Source: Mycteria americana
Taxonomy: Eukaryota; Chordata; Aves; Ciconiiformes; Ciconiidae
Direction: 5' to 3'
Length of the DNA: 64,000 nucleotides
Assembly (NCBI RefSeq): GCF_035582795.1
Contig: NC_134368.1
Coordinates: forward strand, 40,663,501-40,727,500
Shown here piece after piece: positions 33,551 to 48,600 of this stretch. The notes beneath the pieces are model-generated. The model did not search any database and was not told the DNA's origin. It worked only from the letters and a program-made list of their open reading frames with translations. A program made the translations under genes and the position numbers. Within the stretch, counting starts at the first letter, position 1. Every line of letters starts with the position of its first letter.

Positions 33551-36500
33551 AAGATCCCAGCTAGACTAGAAGCAAAGGCAGACTCAAAACAAAGACTTGT
33601 GTTAAGAAAATAAGAGTAATTTAGGAAAACAGTTTCTCTTTGCCCACGGCCCTATCTGGGTCATTTTACAAATCATGATTGCATGTACATTTGTATCATC
33701 TGTACATTTAAACACTGTTTATTTTACAATTAAACACTGGGCAGCTTGAGAGATGTAACAGCTACATAAGATACAGGGTTTCCGTGTTTTTAGCAGGGAT
33801 AAGGGCGTAAGGTAGTAGAAACAGTATGTTTTGGTTTCTTACTTGATCAAGAGAGTTCCCTACAGCGTATCTTTAGACAAAGTTTAAGTGATCATGTCTA
33901 CCCTGCATGCTTACCTATCAATATCAGCATACCTTTTATCCATACAGTAATTTTGAACATTCGTAAAACATTGAAGTGAACAGGGCTAAGAGTAGCACTT
34001 GATAGACCCCTCTACAGACACCCCAACTTGATACTTGTAACTTTACTCTGTTAGATCTTTCAGGTGGTTTAAGTTACTTTATATTTTTACAAGTAGCTTT
34101 TAGTCAGAATTGCATGTGGTCTAATAATGTCACCAAACTTGTTCGATTATAAGATTGTCTAGAAATAATGTTTTTTTGGAATTAATTCTCCATTAATTCC
34201 TTACTGAATTGATGTTGTATCAGCAGTTTCATGATTTTGGTAGGGTTCCATATCAGTCTGTCCATGCTGCAATCACTACTATAGTCTAGTTTCTCTTTTA
34301 AAATTTATTTTTAAAAGAAAAATGAAACTCATTATTTGTTATATGCCAATTTTATACTAGGTCTTGTAAAGTGCACAAAACAATAACTATGATCAGCAGC
34401 TCTCAAAATCAGGCACATACAATCAAACAACACAGAATACAAATCTGCTTGATTTTGCAGAAGTTGTGAATGTATTTCATGTGTCATGTTCTGTACAGAC
34501 TGTGTACAAATAGTGTGTTCCCTACCCGTGTCAGAGAGACAGAGCTGTCTAGGCCACAGTAATGTGGGCTGCATGCATTTGCCTTGGAAAAGTCAGTTGT
34601 TTCTGTAAATCGTGGATAAATTCGCACAGCATGGGTTAAGTTGGAAATAAGCAGCATATCTGTAGGACACAATATTGCAGTTCTTGTGGTGCCTGGAAGT
34701 CTACTTCAGTTCTGCTTGCAAGCACAGGAAGCAGGCTCCTGATACAGCAGCGCTCTCAGGAGGAAGCTGGCAATATAGCAGAATCTGAATAAGTCAAAAA
34801 CTAGAAAAGTATTACTGCAAGAGCATCTGTCAAACCAGGGGATGCAGGAGAAAATGAGGTGGTGACAGGTTGGGCAGAAAGAGAAATAGCATAATATGAA
34901 GTGAGTTAATGATGCCAGCAATTTTTAGCAGCTGAGAAGGTAAGGGCTGCAAAAGCAAGGTAGCACTCTATGATTTATGTGCAAGAAGTAGGCAAGGTGA
35001 TGTTTTTTGAAGTGTTAGTTTTAAGCTGCTAGGCTAAGTTCGGATGTTCAATTTCACTGTTGTTCAGGATATAATTATAAAAACTGTGTTGCTGGAATTA
35101 CTCGGTTATTCAATGATTTGCTAGCTCTTGTGTTCCAGTCCAAATGAGATGACTTGCTATTAAGAAATATTTACTGAGAATCAAAGGTTTTGTTTTTCTT
35201 ATGCCAGTTATATGCTAAAAAAGGTCCATTAGTTTCCACTGAATTATTACTCCTGACTTACCCTATTAAAAGTAAAAAAGTTTAACTGAATTAAAAATAC
35301 TTATTATAAAGATATATTTTTTAAAAGATGTCATTTGTCCTGGCCCAAGATGCCTGTTATTTTCATCCCACTCATAAGAAACTTTAACATGTGCTGGATA
35401 GCAAAAATAAATCATGCCATTCCAGGTTCCTGAGTTATTAATCATACTAACAGGATAAAAATACTAAAGGAAATGAAAAGCAACAGAAAATTTAAATTGA
35501 GCTGTGGTATTTTCGTTACGAAAATCAGTGAAAATTGAAGAGGTATAAACTTTGACAAAAAGCTACAATATAACTCTAAAAATCTAATAATGTGAAAAAT
35601 CAAGGGCTTTCTCACATTTCCTTGGCAATAATTTCTTTTCAGTGTCTGTCCGCTGCAGTTTGTTTCAAGGTATTTTTTTGCAAAAATGAGTGTACTTCAT
35701 TTGTGTTATATGTGCAATGTATATTTTGAGCAAGTATTGTTGGGGTGACACATATGTTATAGGTATAAAATATTATTAGCATGACCTAGATTTGAAGACT
35801 TCTAAAAATAAATTAAAGAAGATGAAACAAATAGATCTGGGTATTGTGTTAAAACAATGTTCATTTGACCATCCATATTTCCAGGCTTATCTAGTATCTC
35901 AAACTGTTATTTTCTTGCTAATCACGGTCCCAGGCGTAAGCTGCTGAAGCTCTCACTTTAGGTGGTGACTTCTTACTCTAGAACGAGCTTGATATCTCTT
36001 CTTGAAAGGTGCCTAAACAATGTTTAATGATGAAACTTGAAGCTAAGGAAAGAAGTTATCCAGAGGGAATAGTATTCAGTGCATTGTATATTAGGGGGCA
36101 TTTAAAAATAATAAATAACAGCTGTCAAAGGAAGCTTGTTGAAGTGAGTTTGCAGTAAATAATAGTAAATAATCTTGGAGCACAGCAGTTGAAATTTTCA
36201 GTAAGTAAGCAAGTGGTCAGGTCAGCTTGTAGTACAGTAGTCACTGGTCACTGTGAGGTTAGTATCTTTTAAAATGGCAAAGAAAATGGGATGTGCATTC
36301 ATCAGTGTATGGCTGATGTGCTGACAGAACCTTAATTATGTCATGAACACAAGAATACTGTAATACAAGTTCACCATAAGGGACTCAAGGCCATAAGTAT
36401 ATTTTACCAGCTGTTGTGTGGAAGGAAAACCTATTGCAAGAATTTGTTTTTTATGGGACTACTGAAGAGGTGTTGATCATTGAATCAAGTCGTGAATTCT

Positions 36501-39500
36501 CAAGATCATGGTAATCAGAGAGGGCTAAGTATCTATTTGATGTAGGAAACATCTGTTAAAGAATTTCTCCTGAGTCTCATCAGTAGTTGGCAAATCTCAT
36601 TGCTTTAGCAATGTTTTCATTATTGCTGTGTCTATAAAATGGCATAATATGTTTTTTACTACTGGTCTTTTCTGTATTCTCAGTGCAAACTAATAGCAGG
36701 TATTTTAATTCCAACTTCTTGTTAGAACTTGAAACAATATATAAAATAGAATAATTTAGTGCTTTTCAACTGTATAGTCCTATATTGGAAATTTCAATTT
36801 CTGTGCTAAGATAAATCACTGAGTATGAAAATAACCTATATCTAATCTGTGAGCTACACATCTAGCTCTGCTTTAAAATTAAGACCTAGTTACTTCAGAA
36901 ATGAAGAAGTAGCTATGTCCTTCACTGTGTTACTCTAGAAGTAGATGTACCGTTACATGTCCTTGTTTTTCTTTAGCCTGTACACAGAAAAGACAGATTG
37001 CCTAATGAGCATCTATTAAGAACCTGATAATCACACCTACACTAATCTTAGAAGAGAAAACTACAGAGGTAAAATAGGCTAGCCTGTCATAAGAATTAGT
37101 ATGCCAAGCCGAATAAATAGTCTATTTATCTATTATTTTAAAGGAACCCACAATGGCCAGCATCAAATACTCCAGCAGAGTTGAAACAGATTGTGCAGTG
37201 GGGGCATCCGTTTAAAAAAAACAAAAATCAGAAGAAAGATTTTTCAGTTAGGCTGAGGCTGAAATTACCTTTTCACATTGCCTGATATCTCTTTGAAAGT
37301 ATCGGTGCTAGAAAACTCAGGCTTAAGCATAATACATGGATAATTTATTATTTTTTGTAATGAATTTGAGGTCAGTTTACCTTTAGGTCATTTTAAACTA
37401 ATCTACAGTTTTCTACACAAACCTCATGGACAAAGGAGATGCTTTACAGTAAAGCCTGTAAAGCGTACCCTCTTGGCTGGTGGTGCTTGGCCTGTGCCAA
37501 TCTGCTGAATGAGGGCTGGGCACACGTACATACACGCTTAATCTTCTTTATAGGGAACTACTCATTTTCATCAAACAAAAGGAAAAGATTCATGTGCAGA
37601 TGCTGGTGGACAAAATATTTAGCCACTATGCTTCTGTTTCATCCAATTTAAGCAATGTTTGAAGAAAATACTTTTTTGGTGTTTAGAACAGTTGTGCATT
37701 ATAGACCATGCACCCACAACATTAATTTTGCCTGTCAAGGTCACCACTTTCTCTTATCCATTCTGTATTTACAAATCTTCAGACTAATACACACAACAAA
37801 ACTGAACAAAAAAACCCCAAGTGTACATATTTTTCTTAGAAAAGGAATAGGATGAAGGGAGGGGGAGATCTTCACTGAGAGATGCGTGATAAAAGTTAAA
37901 GTCATCAGAATTTGAGTTGTGGCGCATGATGTGTTTTGTATAACTGTTGTGATAACAGTGAAGTTTGAATAAAAGGATATAGAGTATTATTTTGCTTTCA
38001 TTTCCTTGCTTTTATTGGTTTGTCATAACATCTGATATATCTAGCAATACTCTAACTGCTTTACATCTATGAAAATGTATTTTAGTGTTCTGTTTAGTGT
38101 AACGATATTTTCATTATATGCTTTTTCTGTCTGCTGCTATCACATCATTGTTATCTTGTGGTGGATAGTTCAACACATTAATTATGTGCTTTGTAATAAT
38201 ATTCTCTTTTAACTTCAAGCCTGTTGTCTTTCAGTTTTCTTGAATGGCTCCTTGCTCTTATATTATGAAAGAGGATAAATAGATGTTCACATTTACCTCT
38301 TCAGATTCAACTTAGATTCATTGTTTTTCAGAAACTATGAGCAGTAGCAAAGAATTTCATGTAGAACTGAAAGATTTCAGAGAAATGAATTTAAAATATA
38401 TGCATGTGTATGCATTCTTGTCTTCCCTACAGCTTATCATACTTTAGGAGCATGACTAGACCTCCAGTTGACCTGGCTGTATGTAACTCCCTGATACTTC
38501 ATCTTCTTTTTGTCCCTGCTCTCTACAGGTCACCATCCTGCATTCCTCAGTAATTATTTTTTATGCATTAGACTTTAACAAAGAAATACATGCTTTTGAC
38601 TAGGTATGGAGTATCATCATCTTTATTTGTATGCTGTGTTGTCTCTAATAGTCTGTTTCTTTAGAATGACTTTAATCTGACTTTTGCTTCTCTCACAAAC
38701 AACCCCATATTGAACATACCCAGCATCTTAATACAGGGAAGTTCAGTACAGTTACACAGTGCTTGTCTTACTTTGTTAATAACTGTACTAAAATCAGTAT
38801 TCCTAAAGTAATGAACAGTATCTTCATATCTAAAGTGTAAGGTTTTGTTGCTCCTGCAACTAAATTGCAACTGCAAAGTCCCTGATGCATGCAATGGACC
38901 TGGCAAATACAAGTAGCTGTCTGTGCCTGAATTCTTACAGGTGGGAAAATTACTTAGCTAAGCACTCACACTTTTTCTGTGGTGCCAGATGTACAAGTGG
39001 AAAAGGATTAGTGTTAACATGGGAACCCTAGCTGTTACTATTAAAGACATATCAACTGCTGTGAAATATCTGAAGAATTTGTTCCAAATCTGAGTTAAAA
39101 TAACTCTGGTAGAGGAAGGGAGTGACGAGGGTGTAGAAATTATCGATATTATAAAAATGACAAAAACTTCAAAAAAAAGAAAAAAGAGGCAGACAGACAG
39201 TGGCAGGTGTCATCTTTGGATCCGCAGTACTTTTATAGTCATCTGACTCATGAATTTCTCCCATTTATTACTATGAAAGAGAGGATGAAACAGCTTAGCT
39301 TCAAGGCAATACCTAAGCCCTTTACATCTAACTCCAAGCACCTGGCTTTCTTCAGAAAGAAAAGCTATTCATCTGTCAGTCTCCAGCTTGAAACTGGCAG
39401 TTCTCAGGCACTGTTTGCCAGGTACGATTACGTCAGTTGGCACAAGACATTAGGCTCACTGTTAAACCATCAGAGTTCTAGGGAAGAACTAAGTTCCCTA

Positions 39501-42500
39501 GTTTTAAGAGTTAGTACTTTGGATTTCTTTAAATGCTGAGGTTAATATTGCAGGAAGATTGATAGCAAAGGGTAATAATGAGGTGGTTGTAAAGGTTGCG
39601 ATCTAGAATCCATCAAAGTCCGTAGCAGAAGATCTTCCTTAAGACAATTATGATTTGTTCAGCCTGAATTCAAATGATGCTATATGTTCATCAATGGATT
39701 CCTAGGTCATGTAGAGATGCATTGAGATAGACAATGCTAGAAAAACAGGAAAGCTTTTCTAGCTAGACAAGCTAGAAAAACAACAGAGTGAGGGTTTTAC
39801 TGAATGCTATTTTACTATGCATTAGAGCAGACCAGAAGTACATACATGGGCAGTTACCACATGTCCATATCTCAGGTGAGGTGTAGTAATTTACAGTTGA
39901 GAAGTGGCTATCTCCAGCTGAGCTCTAACAGAATATTCACAGATTATTAGCTTTCCTGAAGCCATTCTGAGAAAGGAGTGTTGTTTATCATGTTCAACAG
40001 TACCTAACCTGTTAAAAAGAAATGCTTCAATTTGTTGTCCACAGAGTACTTAATGCAGTATAGCTAGACTTATAAAATTAGCTCAGAAAAGGAAAAAAGG
40101 GGTCAAATATATTGTTTGCAATAAATAGATCCCAAGTGTACCTCCTTTGACTTTATTAGGCATACACTAGGGATGAACTTGGCTCACTCTTTCTCCGGTT
40201 GATACTAACCTCCAGTTGCTGATGCCATTATTAAGTTAATTGTTTGGATCATCAATCTGTGTCAACGAAGCTTTCAGAGTGCTTGATGAGATTTCAAGCA
40301 TCAAGCTGTGAGGCATTAAGAAATGATGAATTTACATCCAGGTAAAACGATGCCCTTCAGCTATAATAATGAATCACTACTTTGTTTACAAATGGGTATT
40401 CATCATGAGACATGGCATGCGCAGACATTTTTGAAGGGGAAAGGCATTAGCACAGTAAATGATCTTTGCAACTAAAGCTGAATACACAGCAAAGTGAAAA
40501 AGGAGAGCATGTCAAATTATCTTTTCAGAAAGGAATTATGAATGCAAATTCACAGTGGTGTTGCCTGACCCATATTTAAATATTAACAAAAGATACAATT
40601 CAGTATTAAGATGTTCTTTTTCAGTAGAGACAAATCAACACAATATACTTCTTCTAAAAGTTTCATTATTGAATAGGATTTCTCAGTATACACTTTTAGA
40701 TCCTGGAGTAAATACTTAATCTTCTACTCAAAATGAAAGCCTACTTCCTCTAACAGGCAGCAGGTGCCAGTGGCCTACTTCCCACCATTCTGGCAGCCAA
40801 AGAAGATTCAGCTATGTTGGCTGTCCCTCCCCATGCTGCTTCTGCCATTGGGCAAGAAGATTGATATCATTTTGTTAGGCCTGTCAGCCCAAATAACTGT
40901 GTGATCACATCACAGGTAAATTTAGTGTAATTAGTTAGTCTCACAAAGGCAGTGAAGATACTACTGCACAAGCTCAAGCAGCCAGAAAGCGTGCACGGAA
41001 TTGCCAGAGGTCTGATATTGTGATTGCCAGCAAATTACTAATACTGGGCAGATTATAGTTATCAGAAGTATGCCCACCTGTCTTGTAATCATAGCTGGAT
41101 CGTGCCTTACAACTCTCTATTTGGAATGTAATTTATTAGTATTACAACTCCGGAGTCGTCAGTACTGTCTAGAGAAGTATCTTCCATGCCAAAATGTCTG
41201 AGTTCTTATGACACATTTATAGTTATCCAGAAAACCCACTACATTGGTATTTTACAGTAGGTTATTCAGATGAGCAGTTATTGAACCAACATTCAGTACT
41301 GGGGACATGTCAACACAAAGAGTTCCATAAAGCTGGAGTATAAACCAGAGACATATTAATACCCCAGCAATAAACTGCTGCTGTGAAGATCTGGATAAGA
41401 TGTTTGTTAATTCTAAAAGCACGTAGCCTCTCACAATCTGTTTTTTGGGAGAGGAATATGCTGTACAAAATGCAAGGATGGAAAAGTCTGTAATCAAATG
41501 ATCCAGGCTAGTTACTGTCATTCTTACGATTAAATCCTAAGATTCCTGAAGCAGCCTTCGTAGGATGCCCTGTGTCCGAAAGTCCTTAGAGTAGTCTTGG
41601 AGGATCTTTTCAGCAATTAGGTCGCAATTGTCTCAACAGCACAGGTTGACAAGAAAACAGTGCCCTGGTCAAAGTGATGCATTTTGATGGAAGTTTTGGT
41701 GTAGAGGCAATAAGTATTTCTGCTAGATAACCAGTGATTCTGAAGTTAAGGAAAATTTGTTCTTTCCTCAGGGTACGAGGAAGGAATTTGTGAAGTCAGT
41801 GTGCTACCAACATTCATTGTTCTCCTTTCTCTGTGCAAAATGCTTGTCAGCCTAGCCACTGAGGAGAAGGGCAGGAAACCTCAAAATAAACAGTAAGACT
41901 TTCATACTGTTAACATGTTAGTTTACCTATGACACTAATCACATCAGTCCCAGGACTTGTTAAATTTAAAATAGAACTGACACAAGCTTCAAGATAGAAG
42001 GTAATTTTCCACCTTAAATTTGAAATGTGCTGGCAAAAGTTTTGTTTCTGAAAGGAAAGGATGGGTAAGGGATGGCTTTGTCTTATTTAGAAAGTGCAAT
42101 AGAATTCGGAATCATTTTATACAGCTTCAAGGCAGTAATATCTACAGTGACTATATGTTAACAATGCTCAATACCATCATGCATTATTGATTCTTTTTCA
42201 TGAAGAAAGGCATTTTTTTTCCCCTTAGTTGCGGAGTTGTCTGCCAACATTCTGTGAAAAATTACAAATAGCTCTAGGAATTGTTTATGTAAGGCAGGAG
42301 TATCCTTGCAAAGATAGGCTGGAAATGTTGTAACAGTTCCCATTTCTACAATGCATCACTAAAGAATCACCGTTGTGTTCAGAATTTTAATTTACAAACA
42401 CAAATGATTGCAGTTCATTTGGCTGAAGCAATTAATGTTTGTTTGCCTGGCATTCTCTCGGAGATTATTGCTTCTGCAGCAGGAGAAACCACACATGAAA

Positions 42501-42594
42501 CAAGTTCTGAACAACTGCTGTTTACTACCCAGGATATTAAAGTAAACCCTAAGCAGCATCAGTATAATTTGGTATGGTGAACTGGGTGAGATGG

Positions 42595-42615
42595 TGAACC
42601 ATCTGTGATGGTTCA
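42595..42615. repeat. Short perfect hairpin
   Basis: TGAACCATC and GATGGTTCA form a perfect 9-bp stem around a TGT loop. A further ATGGT just upstream could pair with the same ACCAT. No function is inferred. Confidence 0.7.
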
Positions 42616-44264
42616 GGAGTTGTTCCTGCTGTGGGAGCAGAAGCTTTCAACAGAGAGGCAGGGAAGACAGCCGACAATGGTAAATTCTACTGTCATCTGA
42701 CTGTAGCAATAATAATGAGCCTCCTCAGATGTTTCTTATTAGTCTGGTTTAACTTATTTTCAAGCAGAAGTGTTTGTGTGTCAGAAACTAGGCACGCTTC
42801 ATCTGAAATTCTAGCCCTGTACCTTCAATGGGCCTTTACTACCAACTCATTTAGTATAACCATCTTGCATTTTTTAGCCTGTAATTACTCTCTATAATTT
42901 TACTGAAAAAACCTATTTCAGTCTAGTGCTGAGAACTCTGATTTTTTTGAATAATTTTGTCAATTTGTTATATGCATCATTCACATTCACAGTAAGACTT
43001 GTAAAATATAAAACAAAGGTGTCTGTAACACAGTACAACAAAGTAATGCATCCGGAGTTACATAGAGGGAGCTCTTGCTTCGTTTTTCCAATGCAGTAAT
43101 GCAATGAATATTTCTGGGCAATGACACATTTTGAGTCAGGATGAAGATTATTTGTTATAGGTTAAAGCAATAGCACCCAACAATATTGTAGCATTTTCTA
43201 ACTTTCTCATTTATCTGATACAGAATAATTCATTTTCCTTAAAATGCAGATGTTTTCAGCTGCTATTTGTTTCATATACAGAAGTTAAAATAATAAACTC
43301 CGTGTGACATTGAAGCTTCATGATCCCCCATTGCTCAGAGAAGAAATTTCTCCTTCTAGGATGTATAAAATAAGAACAGTAACCATACAAAATTATCAGC
43401 AGAAGAATTAATACTTGTCATGAACCTAGTGTAGTTTGGTTCCTCCCTTTATCTTGGATTTGCAACTATGTATTTGGTTCCCATCATTGTTAACCTGTTA
43501 TTTAATCTGCAGATAAGGTTCAAAACCTTTCATCTGTTCAGTGTGCTTGTTGTGTTTCAATTTGCCTTTTCCTGGAGTTGTTTGCTTTTCAGAGAATGTT
43601 TGAAGTCTAGCTGCTAAACAAACACTAGAAAGAATGAGGTTTCCTTCCCTGTTACTTATATGGGAACTTTAAAATTCATTTTTTTCACAGATATGTGAAA
43701 GCATTTTCTTTCCTAGGGAATCAGAGAGGAGAACATGTTTCATAGGCCCTTAGAGTGGCAGACAGAGTTCTGTGCAAGGAAAAGAGAAACTTGAACCAGA
43801 ATCTTAGGCTGCGTGTACTAAAAAACCAAATACTCTTATGGGTGTGATTTTCTAAAAGTGGCTGACCTCTCTTATCTACCAATTTTCTACCTGGCATTGT
43901 AGTCATCTTACAGTTGTTTACAGTCTACAAGGTAGACAAAGAAGTATTTTTAAAAGTTGTTAGTTACACAGCAGTTTTTTAAGAAAATGACACCTGCCAA
44001 ACACAGCATAGCTTATAAAATAATATTGTATAATATCTACAAGCTTTGACATTCTTTACAATTCAGTGTGCTGTTTTTTTGTTCGATAAGCTAGAATAGT
44101 TATATGAACTGGCTGACCATCAGCCATGAAGGGCTAAATAAGCTCGCTGCTCAGACAAGATGCTCTAGTGAGTTCTGCTAGCTGTGTTTTGAGGTGTAGG
44201 TGTGTAGCATTCTCTCACATCGCCATTCTCCCTGTCTGAGTTATTCTGATAAGGATTAAATCCA

Positions 44265-44293
44265 TGTGTTAAATCCATGAAGGATTTAACACA
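44265..44293. repeat. Perfect 12-bp inverted repeat
   Basis: TGTGTTAAATCC (44265-44276) and GGATTTAACACA (44282-44293) form a perfect 12-bp stem with a 5-nt loop. The 5' arm is itself partly duplicated just upstream (TTAAATCCATG shared with GATTAAATCCATG), so it may have arisen by local duplication and inversion. Confidence 0.75.
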
Positions 44294-44600
44294 CATCTAG
44301 AATAAATTAAGATAATTTCAGTAAGGTCAATGAAGCTCTTGTCTATAGAGGTGAAGGTTTGTTACAAAATCTTTCGAAATACTTTAGACAGCAGAATTTT
44401 TTGTCATGTGAATGGTTTTGAAACTCCTAGGAAGTAGATTCACTACTTTACATGTTTACATAAGTTTACAGTAAAGATGTCTGCACTTGCATATCTCTTT
44501 AAAATATTTTATGGGTCTGCAAGTAGGTGTTTACTGTAATAGACACAATCTGAAGCTTTTACTGATCCAGCAGCATCAGTAAAGCAGAATCAGTGGTAGG

Positions 44601-45600
44601 AGTCAATGTTGCTGAAGGTCAAATGCTGTTCACTGATTGCTGATTGCTGAAGAGGCTCCTTTTGATGTTGCTTGTCTGAGAAAGTGTCTTTGTCTTTTGG
44701 GAACAAGAGCCCAATACTCCTGGGCCACCTAATTTCAGAGTATCCCAGGACAGGGAGACAGGATCACCTCATCCAGTTCCTTGTTTGCTTTTTCTTGGAG
44801 GACTGCAGTATATTGTGGCCCTTGGAAAGCAATTCTTTGGAGGCTGGTTATAAGGTCCTGTTCTATGTAAACACTGAGGAAGGATATTTTGGCCTGGGAA
44901 ACAGTACAGCATATTCCTGGCTTTTAGTAGGAATAAAATGTGTATCTCCTGACTTGGTCCCCAAATTCTACTGCTCTTCCCCTCTTACATAAACTAAAGA
45001 AGGATTTCTTCCTACTTGTTCCTTGCAGGTGGTCTGCTCTGTACCCCTGTGGTGTTAAGCTCTGTAGAGTCCAGGTTAGGGTTGTAGATTCTCTTTAAGG
45101 CACAGGCTTGTACAACCTGTCAGGTGATGAAGAGAGTCTGCATGTGAGGCATTCTGGTGTGCCTTACCTCTGCAGGACATGGGTCAGCTTGGGATGGGAA
45201 CAGGAAACAATGTCCTGTTTGATGCAGATATTCCAGCAGGCCAGCCCTCTGAAGACAGATACAGGACACTCTTATCTCATGAAAGCTGTTAGCTTCCAGG
45301 ATGTAGAAGGGTCCTGGGAGGACAGTGTAGATGTCTACTAATGCAGAGGTACTGCCCTGGCCCAAGATTTCCACCACTTTTGCTGCAAGACACAGGTGGG
45401 GTAAGGTAGAGCTCCTTATGTAGTACTGTATAATAAGGTTGTAGAATAGCTGTGGTGTGGAAAAGTTGGAACTGGAACAAATCCTAGAAGGTCTGCTGTG
45501 TGAATGCAGGAAGGACACTTTATGGAGAGGTGCTTATAGGGATGCCTATACTAGAATGACCCTTGGGAATGGTGTGGACATAATCTTTATCACCAACTAA
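44601..45600. other. GC-richer intergenic block with several open frames
   Basis: This kilobase is less AT-rich than its surroundings and has open frames on both strands (106 codons at 44672-44992 plus; 132 codons at 45120-45518 minus). None shows a recognisable domain. A splice-acceptor-like tract (TTCTTCCTACTTGTTCCTTGCAG) ends near 45028. It may be a noncoding exon, an old repeat, or nothing. Confidence 0.35.
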
Positions 45601-48600
45601 AGGGAAAAATACCAGGGATAAAATTACAGTACTTCTTCTATGTTGTATTATCCCTGAAAAATATTATAAGAAAAGTAACCTGTTAAATGGTATTCTTGGA
45701 AAATAGGGGATTTCTTTTTTGGTAAATTTCAAAAGTGGAAGGCAAAAAGAGTAATAAAAAAATGAAAGCTTTCTTGCAATTTTTCTTTTTTGTCACAATG
45801 AAATTTCTGGTTAGTAAAAAGTTCAGCAACATTTCGACCAATGCTACAAAATTTCTGAGTTTAGCTGAGTCCAAACATGCTGTTTTCCAAACGGTCTTTA
45901 CATTTTGCAGTGAGTTTGCAGTAAGCTTTTGTATTATTGTGGGCTGGGTGATCTGTCAAAAAAACCCCCCCTTTATCAAAATACCACTAAAAGAAAAATT
46001 GAAGAACTGTAGCCGGTATAATTTACAGCCCTATGCTGATATGCATAGACACTTGTTGTCGACATGGATAAATTTCTAGAGTGTCAGTACTAAAATTCTT
46101 TTACTTCTGAAAAAAATACAAGGTTGTCCTTTGATTTGTTTATATCATATTTATTATCTAGTAAGCTTGTAGTCTGTCCTTCATTTTTGCTACTGTGTGC
46201 CGTAAATTGAGTTTCCCTGAGTGCAGCCTTTATGTATTACTGTAAGAAAATAATAATAGTTTGTAGAGAATAGTACTAATAACAACAACATTATTCCTGG
46301 AGGAAAAAAAGGATGTTTTCTTGAACTTGAAGATCTAAGAGATTATATTCCTTGACCAATGGTCACTGATTTGCCTGGCTAAGCAATCAAAAAAACTGCA
46401 ACTCTGTCCTATAGTAATGACATTTTATAATCATGCAATCCACAATGTTTGATCCCAGATGAGAGAAAACTCATATTTTTCTATGTACCCTTACTGATAA
46501 ATGAGTCTTGAATATAGACATATACATATATATGTATGTGTTTCAATGTTTCTGCATTAACAGTGTAACCTTTTAAATGCTTGCATTTACAGTGCCTGTT
46601 TGGAGATAATTACAGTAGTCATTGAGTTACTTGTGTATACCATGAGTCTTCACTCTGACTTGACTCAGTTTTTGTTCCAGCTTTTGAATGTTCTCTCTAG
46701 AATTTACTAGTTTGCATAAAGAATAAAACACAAAATGTGGGATTGAGATATTTCTGATTATCCCAAGGTACTGCTTTCCTTTTGTTTAAAATTCCAGTTA
46801 TGTATACAGAATATTTTGGTAAATGCTGCCTTATTTGGTGCATATATACTCCTCAGAGTAGCAAAGTCCAAAAGATTTGAAACAGAAATTCATGCTGGGA
46901 GTGGCAAGTGAAATAAGAATGTTCCTGGGTCTAGAAAAGGGATAGAAAGGATCATGCTAGAGAAATGCCACTTCTGAAGCGTAACTTTTAATCACTGCTG
47001 ATCAAGTTGCACTGCAATTCTGGGTCTTGAAAAAATCAGAAATAGCTGATGGCAAATCACACTTTCATGAGAGTTCTTGGCATGAAGCAGGCATTTCTTA
47101 CGACATTTGTTCAGAATAGCCAAGGAATTATGTCATGCAAACTTGTTGCAGATGAAAAAGAGTGATAATTTGAGCTACTTTTCTATAACTAATAATAACA
47201 AGTTAACAAAGTCACATGAAAATATTGTCACTATGCTTGGATTTAGTGAACCTAATTGTAAAACTTTGTATAATTTTGCATTACGTGCTGAATTTAATTT
47301 TCAGTGATGTACATTTTGTAAATTGATGCAACTTTTACAGTCAGTAAAAAATTAAAATATATGTAAATACAAAAAAGTAGCTCATATTCATAAAAGATAT
47401 TTTAAAAATAATCTGTTACATACCCAATGCCCTAACACTTACTTATTCAAAACTGAACAATGACTGGAATCTGTCCAAATGCAGACAAATGCTAAATACT
47501 GCCAGTATACTGCCAGTATAAAACCAGTCTCTCTTGCTAGTATTCAGTGTCCCTAAGGGAGTAGTGACCCGTACATTGCCATCCATAATAGCTACTTTCC
47601 CAGGAACAGAGGGGAAGAGAATGTTTGTACAACCAACTTTGGTAAGTTGAATTGCTTTTTCTTCATATTTTATTGTGGTTTAGTGGCAATCAATGGACCC
47701 GGAGAGAGGACTGTCTTGCTAATTGAGGTTTCAGAGGCAGAGACAGAAGAATCAGTCAGAGCAAGTGTTAACTCCCTACTCCTCTGTTACGCTACCTTAC
47801 TTTCTAGTTTGCTTTTATATTGTCCTTTCTGTCCAGCAGTGAGTTTCTCACTGTTCATTTGATTTTGCTGTAACTTAGAACTCTTTATCAACTTATTTGG
47901 AATATCATTACACAGCTCAGTTTAAATTTGGTCCTTTTGAGCACTGAAATATGAACCCTTATCACAACTGTCCAGAGCCAAGATTGTATATGGGAGACAA
48001 AGAAGAAACGGAGTCCAGGAAGTCTTAAATTAGGATTTTCCCCATCTCAAACAAGGCCTACAAGACAAAAATACCCCCACGGTTCTTAGCAGAGGAGGAT
48101 GTTTCTGATAGCAATCGTCTGATTCAGACAAATTCTTAAATAAGGATAAGGATAAGCAACATAACTCATTAAATAAGTACTCTTCCCCTTTGACACAAGT
48201 TCCACATTCTCTCCAGAGTTTATGACCATGGGAAAGGAAGTACAAATGTTCCTAGACTTTTATGGGCCAGACAGGCAGAATCTGAGCTATTCCAGAGGAG
48301 CCTTATCTTCCTCTTCCATGTCACAGTTCTGTCCTCTAGTTCATGAAGACAAAGAGCTATTCACAGCATGTCTAGAAAGATTCAAGAGCTGAAGAAAATC
48401 CCATGCACTATGAGAACACTGTGGATGGGAAGGGCCTCCTTTGTTACAAGCTAATAGCAGGAAAGGATTTTTTGTCCTTAATCAATATGTACAACTGCAT
48501 TCATTGATAGAGATGAATTGTAAGATTTTGCTTTAGCAGAGCAAGAAGATTTCACTGGTGCCTCGTCTTTTTTTTTTTCCCTCTTGTTAATTTTTTTTTT

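Larger units (their letters stand above)
33551..44600. other. Intergenic desert
   Basis: Eleven kilobases of AT-rich DNA. Apart from short hairpins (42595-42615, 44265-44293) and a local duplication of GCTAGAAAAACA near 39737-39781, I see nothing: no CpG island, no coding exon, no assignable repeat. Confidence 0.7.

Noticed and set aside
39207-39539. 110-codon plus-strand frame
   Set aside because: No domain, no splice or promoter context and no similarity I recognise; chance frame.
45735-46079. 114-codon plus-strand frame rich in Phe and Lys
   Set aside because: Low-complexity composition from A/T-rich DNA with no coding signal.
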